Positions 57,962-64,000 of a DNA stretch of 64,000 nt are shown here, piece by piece (position 1 is the stretch's first letter; each line of letters begins with the position of its first letter). This DNA is from Mugil cephalus (Eukaryota; Chordata; Actinopteri; Mugiliformes; Mugilidae): NCBI RefSeq assembly GCF_022458985.1, contig NC_061776.1:7814379-7878378 (forward strand). Reading direction: 5' to 3'. A program made the translations under genes and the position numbers. The notes beneath the pieces are model-generated. The model was not told the DNA's origin, made no database searches, and was given only the letters and a program-made list of their open reading frames with translations.

Positions 57962-59017
57962 CTAACCAGCCGGCAACGCCACATTCTGCAACAATCATCC
58001 ACTTGCCTGACTCACACTCAGCTTCAACCACAAACATTCATCTCCAAGTTGCAACTTCATAAATCTTTCAATAAAACTGGTTATTATAGTCGAGTCTTTT
58101 GGCTCGAAAAAAAGCCATCATAACACATGAAGACATAGACACACTTTTCAATTAGCTTACAGTTAGCTTCATAGAAAGGAATCATCTGTTTTAAGAAGTT
58201 TAGAAAGTGCTCTGATGTACATCCAGTGTTAAGAGTTAACTAGATTAGAGAAGTTGTGTGTTATGTGTTCACACGACAAAGAGGAAAGAGAAGGTTGTGG
58301 TGATTGTGTCTGATTGTGTCTCTGTTTGGTTTTCCTGTTGGTGCATTGGCTTGACTAAATGAGGCCACTACCTCAATATACTTCAGAGTTTAAACTAAAT
58401 AAATAAATGACTCTGATGTCTTGATTTCTTTATGAAGCTATGATTCGAAATAAACTAAATTTTATATTAACCAGACACATTAAGTGTATTTGCACGAAGT
58501 ATCAGTATCAGATCGGTATCGACGATATCAGCCTGAATTTTTCTCAGTATCAGATCAGAAAGGACTATATAAAATATAAAATATAGTAAAATATAGTAAA
58601 ATGTGCAGAAAACCCCAGTTAAGATAAAGAAACCTTTAAAGTTCATGAAACTATGTTGTGAATATTATTGTACAGAACAACTAGGTCGTATTAAGATCAG
58701 ACATGAATCCCAAATATGTTTAATGCAGATAAACCTGCAGGATTTACAGAAGATGATATTTGTGTTGCTTCATACTTTGATTTATTGACATATAGTTTCA
58801 TAGTTGAAATGATTTCATTCTTCATCAAAAGAGTTCAACCAGTAAAGAGTCTGTTAAGAGTTCACTGGATTAGAGAAGCTGACTTCTTTCCATTTACGTG
58901 TTAACACGACAAAACCGGAAAGACACCATGATGTCTGGGCATAGGTTGTGGTGCAGTACTTGGTGGAAACCACTTCACACTGGTACATTTATAGTCAACA
59001 AAGCAAGAAGCTCTACC
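57962..59017 (+). promoter_or_regulatory. Upstream region of gene M
   Basis: Begins with DNA that is the reverse of 43.6-43.97 kb, then the usual MSLSV upstream blocks (58470-58780) and promoter with aaaaccggaaag (58911-58922) and ttgtggtg (about 58946). Confidence 0.4.
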
Positions 59018-61129
59018 ATGTCTCTCTCTGTGATACTTGGACTGATGCTCTACATTGAAGCACCAGGTAGGACAAGAACACTGTCTGATTAAATGTTGAC
59101 AACAGGAACAGCAACGATACCAGATTCTTTATTTGGATTAATAACAGCAGCAGTAGGGGCACAAGTGGATCCAGTTTATATCTAATGATCAGAAAAACAC
59201 ACATGAAACCTGAAATAATGTGTTGTTCTATTAGAGAAGAGAAGGTGACAGTAGTTTATCTTTCTTTATATGTATAATCAGAAACAAATGGACCAAGAGA
59301 GGAAAGATATGAATAGAGGGAGGGGCTTATAAGAATTGTCTCTGTATTGAAATAAACTGTGAACAAATTAAGACCTCAACTAATATGATGTTATAAAGGA
59401 GGGATCACAGTGATGTTTTATTTTGACCTAGTTGATTTAAACAACACTTCTGACTTCTCTCTGCAAACAATAGCTCAGCTTCCTGTTTCTGTTCTGAGAA
59501 AATTAAATACACAAACTAAAATCTTCAGTATTACAAGTTAACGTCTCAGTGTCTGTATATAAAATGAGAGACGAAGCACATTTGAAACAATAATCAAAAT
59601 GTCAACACACACATTTGATTAAACTTATTTCAAGTTGCTGGATTATTAAAGATCAGTTGATTCTAACAAAGTGAAGTCTTCTGAACACATGTACAACCAT
59701 GAAGAAATATCTGAGGCTGCTTGAGGTCATTTTGAGATGTGGACAGATGGAGCAAAGAATGAAAGATGGAACAAGAGGAGAGACAGAAAAATGAGAAAGT
59801 GGGAGAAAGTCTCTGTTTTCAGTAGAGACTGTGCAGAGATGTAAAGAAATGTAAAGAGTTCTCTATCATGGGACACAATGTGACAAGAGTTATTAATATA
59901 GTGTAGAGAGAGGTTTACCTGTTTATCTTTCTAGTAAAGGTTTGAACACATTGAATAGTTGTCAGCTGGAACAAGACAAAACGTTACGTCCCCTTGCAGC
60001 CCCTCTGCTGTCCTTCAGTGGCAGCGCAAGTGTCTTTAGGTGGTGATGAGCTGGATTTCCTGTCACATGATTCAATATGAAGGTTGAAGAGGAAACATAT
60101 AAGATAAAGAACTGATGTTAAAAACTATGCTGGATATTGAGTTAGAATTTTATTTATCATTATTATGTATCTACTGTTTTACAGGGTCCAGTGCTGTGAC
60201 TGATGTGTTTGTGAAGAGAGGAGATGATGTACTTCTGGAAGTTATGGATGATGCTCCAAAGGACTTTGATTTGTTTGTCTGGACATTTAATACAAGCAAT
60301 GTTTTAGTAGGATATTCATCTGTTGGAGTACAAACAGTCTCTGAAGGTTACACTGGAAGGGTTGAGTTCTCTGTGGAAAATTACTCAGTGAAATTAAAGA
60401 ATCTACAAGATGACGACAGTGGAGTTTATACAGCACGAGTGACAGGATATAAACAACAAACAATAGCTGAATACATGGTCACAGTTCAAGGTAGGTTTCT
60501 GAACATTTCACACACTGACAGAGAACATCTGCTGTCATGTTTGTAAACCTCCTCACACCTACTTTCCTCCATCAGGTCCAGTGTCTCCAGTTGATCTGAA
60601 TCCAGACTCTGTGTCCATCAGCTCAGACTCCTGTAAACTCACTGTGACCTGCAGCACAGAGGACTCACACATCAGCAGCACTTTCACATGTGACACCAAA
60701 ACCTGCTCTCAGGAGGGAGGAGACCAATCAAAGGTCACCAACTCTGGTGCTTCCCTCCGTGTCCACCTGTTGAATGACACGATCATCTGTAACCATAGCA
60801 ACCGAGTCAGCTGGACTCAGAAGAAGACACAGATTCAGGATCTCTGTCTCCTACATGCTGGTGAGACTGACAGACAAAACATTTATCTAATAATATAGTA
60901 AAGGTTCATGTATCTGAACCTGTTGTGGTTTTGCTCTGACAGTTTTCTCATGTTTGCAGGTCTCTCTGATGGTGTCTCCATCTGTCTGGTGAAGACAGTC
61001 GTGTTCTCTGTTGGTCTGATCATCATGGTGTCTGTCGTCATCAGTGTCCACCTCATGGAGAAGATCAGGAAACAAAATAAACAGTTCTCCTCTAATCAAA
61101 TGAACATAGAGCTCAATCTCTTACAGTGA
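59018..61129 (+). CDS. Gene M: SLAM/CD2-like receptor, long tail
   Basis: Exons are 59018-59066, 60185-60490, 60576-60860 and 60960-61129, giving 269 aa. The signal exon is MSLSVILGLMLYIEAPG, with Tyr for the usual Cys. The V domain (DDAPKDFDLFVWTFNT, GYSSVGVQTVSEGYTGRVEF, TARVTGYKQQTIAEY) lacks Cys. C2 has six Cys; SCKLTVTC replaces SCNLTVTC, removing one N-glycosylation site, and NHSNRVSW replaces NHSNQVSW. The TM keeps the Lys and the tail ends NIELNLLQ, without Tyr. It has the simplest, uninterrupted MSLSV-type structure in the window and is the best reference copy for that class. Intron 1 is 1.1 kb. The class alpha 3' flank follows. Confidence 0.83.
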
Positions 61130-61192
61130 ACATCTTAAAGTTGCCTGTGGATTTTTTTCTCTTACAGCCAGTGGCGTCTTTCCACTATTGAG

Positions 61193-61208
61193 CCACCAGA
61201 GGGCGCTG
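61193..61208 (+). promoter_or_regulatory. CTCF-like motif in 3' flank of M
   Basis: CCACCAGAGGGCGCTG, 63 bp past the stop codon. Confidence 0.45.
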
Positions 61209-63240
61209 CTGTGTAGGGAGGATCACAGCAGTATGTTAGAGAGAGTCTGGTCAACTAGATACTTGATGTTAAGTTCAAAGCTGAAGTTACTGCTACAGAA
61301 GAAGATTATATTTAAACTAAATCATGTATTAACACATATAAGGATTAAATTCAATTATGTTGTGATTTGTAGGCAGATTTTAACGTGTAGTTGTGTTGAA
61401 TAGTTCCATTTCACATTCAAGCACATTCCTCATAAACTTCAGATATCTGTTAAATGAACTGATCTATACATTTCAAAAAACAGAAAGAATGAAGGAATAT
61501 GTTGTAAACACAACAAAATGATGATCCTGAATTGTACAGAAATGAATTTTCCATAAATTGAATGTGGGCTTGAAGCCAGTGCACTGTAAGATAGCAGTAT
61601 GCTGCAGTATTTACATTTCATGTTTTACATATTTTCATTGTATTTAACATATTCAGTGTTTGTGTGTGTCAGTTTATTTCACAGCTAATTCTACTGCTGC
61701 AAAAGAACATATAGGACCCAGAACAGTCAGCACATGCTGTTTTGTACAGGTTTATTTTGATGGCTGTGTTTTAGTGCCAGAAGAAGGTTTACTTTCTTCA
61801 TTCAAGTGTCATTAAATGTTTTTCAATCACATATTTTGCGTTGGCTTCACTCACTGTGTTATGTGCTATAGATCTATCACTGATTCCACGCTGAAAATGT
61901 TACACATGATGAACATGACTTTTATTTTCTATAAAGTGACAGAATGAACAAAAACACAAGCTGTAATACGTGTCTATGACTGAGCATGATCTGATTCTGA
62001 ATTATGTCCCTTTAATGTGACTCTTATGATCATGCTAACTTTGCTCTCTGAACCTCTCTGTTCCTTTCTGCTGTTTTCTTCTCACTTTCTCTGAACTGAT
62101 TAAATGACTTTGATCCATCTGTTCAAACTGTTGCTGTTTGAGTTCTCAGGGAACAACAAGTTAAATTAATGATGACAAATATATTTTCCCAGAAAGAATT
62201 TATTATTTGTAGGTGGTAAACAGAGTTCAATAGGATTTATATAGTAAATTAATTATTAATATTATAGTAGTAATAGTATTTTTTGCAGTTTATTATGAGA
62301 CAAAGTTTACAGGACTTACACTGATCAGACATATCATTATGACCACCTTATTAATATTGTGTAGGTCTCCCTTGTGCCTCCAAAACAGTTGTTACTCATC
62401 TGAGAATGAACATGGGTCTTCTGAGGGCTACTTATAATAATATATTTTTTTTTATAGTCTCTATTACTTAATCTTTTTATTATAGTTTTAAATACTATTT
62501 TCACATATTCTGTATGATTGTGTCCTCTGGTTGGTGTTTCTGTTGTTGCATTAACTCATAGTACAATATACTGAAGAACAGGGGTTTTTCAGGTTTTTCA
62601 ACATTTTTCAGACCCAGCACCCCCAAACTGATGGAGAGACTGAGTAGGGACCCCTACCTACTATATGTACATTTACACATACAGCATCCTTTTACTAACC
62701 TCACACATGTGAAGTGTTGTCGTTTGTTGTGGTGATGTATGAATAATTGACACCAGCACAAACAGAAGTCAGTCTAAATCTTTTTGTTTGTTTTTTTTCT
62801 GAAATCTTTCAAGATCAGGAGGCTGGTTTGGATTCAGCAGTAAGAAGTGTGAAGTTTCAGTTTGAATCAACTTCCTGAACAAAACTCCTTCTGGTTGTAT
62901 TTTTGTAATAACACCATTTTACTTTAGTAACATTTAATTAGACATTGTTGTCAGTGCAGAGCATCAGTCCCAGTGTCACAAAGCCTCTTGCTTTGTTGAA
63001 CACACACTGCAACAGTGTGAACCACAAGTTAAAGCATCTCACAGCTTATGGTTGAAATGAAAGTTTCACATTGTTATCGTGCTCATATTCAAACCACATT
63101 TACTACCACACCCAGTGTCAGGATGAACCTTTATTAGAACTTCTGAATGACTATCTTTGTTTCATTCACCGTGCACATGAATAAACACAGAGTTGACTGA
63201 TCTAACTCTTCAGCTGGTGGATTGGTCAGGTCAATTAAAT
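61209..63240. other. 3' flank of gene M
   Basis: The fullest class alpha flank copy (compare 52.9-54.7 kb and reversed 44.6-46.6 kb), including a minus-strand decayed first-exon relative at 62950-62993. No gene is seen. Confidence 0.5.
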
Positions 63241-64000
63241 CCTTAAAAATAATTTTTTACATGTGCAACAAGAATTTTATTTACCAGTGACAGGTCACCT
63301 CAGCCTTCAATGACCTCCAGTCTTATTCAAAGCACCTCTTAATACGAACGTCATGACACCACTGCTATAGAAACCATCAACATCACAGGGACACACAATA
63401 AAACAGGGCATTGCATCGTAGACAGGTCATAAAGTGAATTAAATGCTGTTACTGAAGCAAGTAACTCACAGAACAATTCAAAAAGTCTCCTCTCACTCAC
63501 TGCACATTCAGCAGAATAAACATAAAAGACGTAAATATAATTCATTTTACTTGCCAGAACAATTTAGATCAGATGCTGTCAGCCAGGGGCAGTGCTCATA
63601 GTTCCAGCTTTTCCTTCAAAGTCCACCATGAAAATGTCTTTCCGTGAAAATCTGCAACCAAATCAATGGCATCTCCTCCTTCTGCCATCTTGGGTTTAAA
63701 AATAGCTATAAAATCACAAACGGGGACCATTTCCTTGTGCAGCTCCAAACAAATAAACATGAACCACTTGACTTAAACCGAGCGTCTCTCTGACCCTCCA
63801 ATCAGAGGATGAGAAAACACTGACACTACCTAGTCCACAGAGAAGACCTAAGAATAGGAACCTGAGATGTGAGTGGTGAAAGGAACAGCGTCATTATGAT
63901 GTGTTTCAAGCTTCGGTCGCCTGCAGTTTTAATTGTGAAGATCCATAAAGACACCTCTGACTCCAGCAACGACTGAAATATGATGATGGTTAAAAGTAGG
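63241..64000. other. End of the duplicated array, unique DNA
   Basis: Family-related flank ends at about 63240. The remainder has no similarity to the units and no ORF that I recognise. Confidence 0.45.

Overview
The window is vertebrate genomic DNA, almost certainly from a teleost fish. It is AT-rich, has GT-AG introns, carries repeat types common in teleosts, and has no prokaryotic gene organisation. The only protein-coding content I can support is one recently expanded immunoglobulin-superfamily receptor family, in at least ten whole or partial gene copies. Each copy has the same four-part, phase-1 exon plan: a signal-peptide exon, a V-type Ig exon without the usual cysteine pair, a C2-type Ig exon with six cysteines, and a transmembrane exon with a very short tail. 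A cysteine-less V domain followed by a multi-cysteine C2 domain is the pattern of the CD2/SLAM family (CD48-, CD244-, Ly9-like). That assignment comes from architecture, not from a database search.

Layout. Gene A (+, 419-2931) and gene B (+, 4329-5508) look intact. Copy C (7789-8227) is a deletion pseudogene. Gene D (+, 9643-11546) has a frameshifted signal exon. Genes E (+, 14427-18056) and F (-, 23482-20200) are intact and form the arms of a large inverted duplication. Gene G (+, 26643-34099) has a 4.9 kb DNA transposon just in front of its V exon, a dead acceptor on its first C2 exon, and a spare C2-TM pair downstream. Locus I/J (+, 37345-42179) is a fusion with two tandem V exons and a dead C2 donor. 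Genes K (+, 49201-52872) and M (+, 59018-61129) are intact. Orphan exons (signal exons at 13.3, 24.5, 36.2 and 55.8 kb; TM exons at 14.1, 23.7, 37.0, 46.8 and 48.9 kb) mark lost copies.

Two unrelated signal-exon and promoter types feed the same downstream exons. The MSLSV type is used by A, B, D, G and M. The MELK type is used by E, F, I and K; its 2.2-2.7 kb first intron holds the same solo LTR in all four copies, with the same 5-bp target duplication. Two classes of 3' flank exist, and one carries a near-consensus CTCF-like motif.

The products would be small type I membrane proteins with two Ig domains. All but K have a lysine at the outer edge of the membrane segment, and none has a tyrosine-based ITIM or ITSM. 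This fits activating or decoy members of a paired-receptor system (inference). Sequence differences concentrate in the putative ligand face of the V domain, while C2 and TM exons are nearly identical. The remaining DNA is duplicated flanks, introns, solo LTRs, hAT-like and other DNA transposons, a widespread teleost repeat and microsatellites. No RNA genes or CRISPR arrays were seen.
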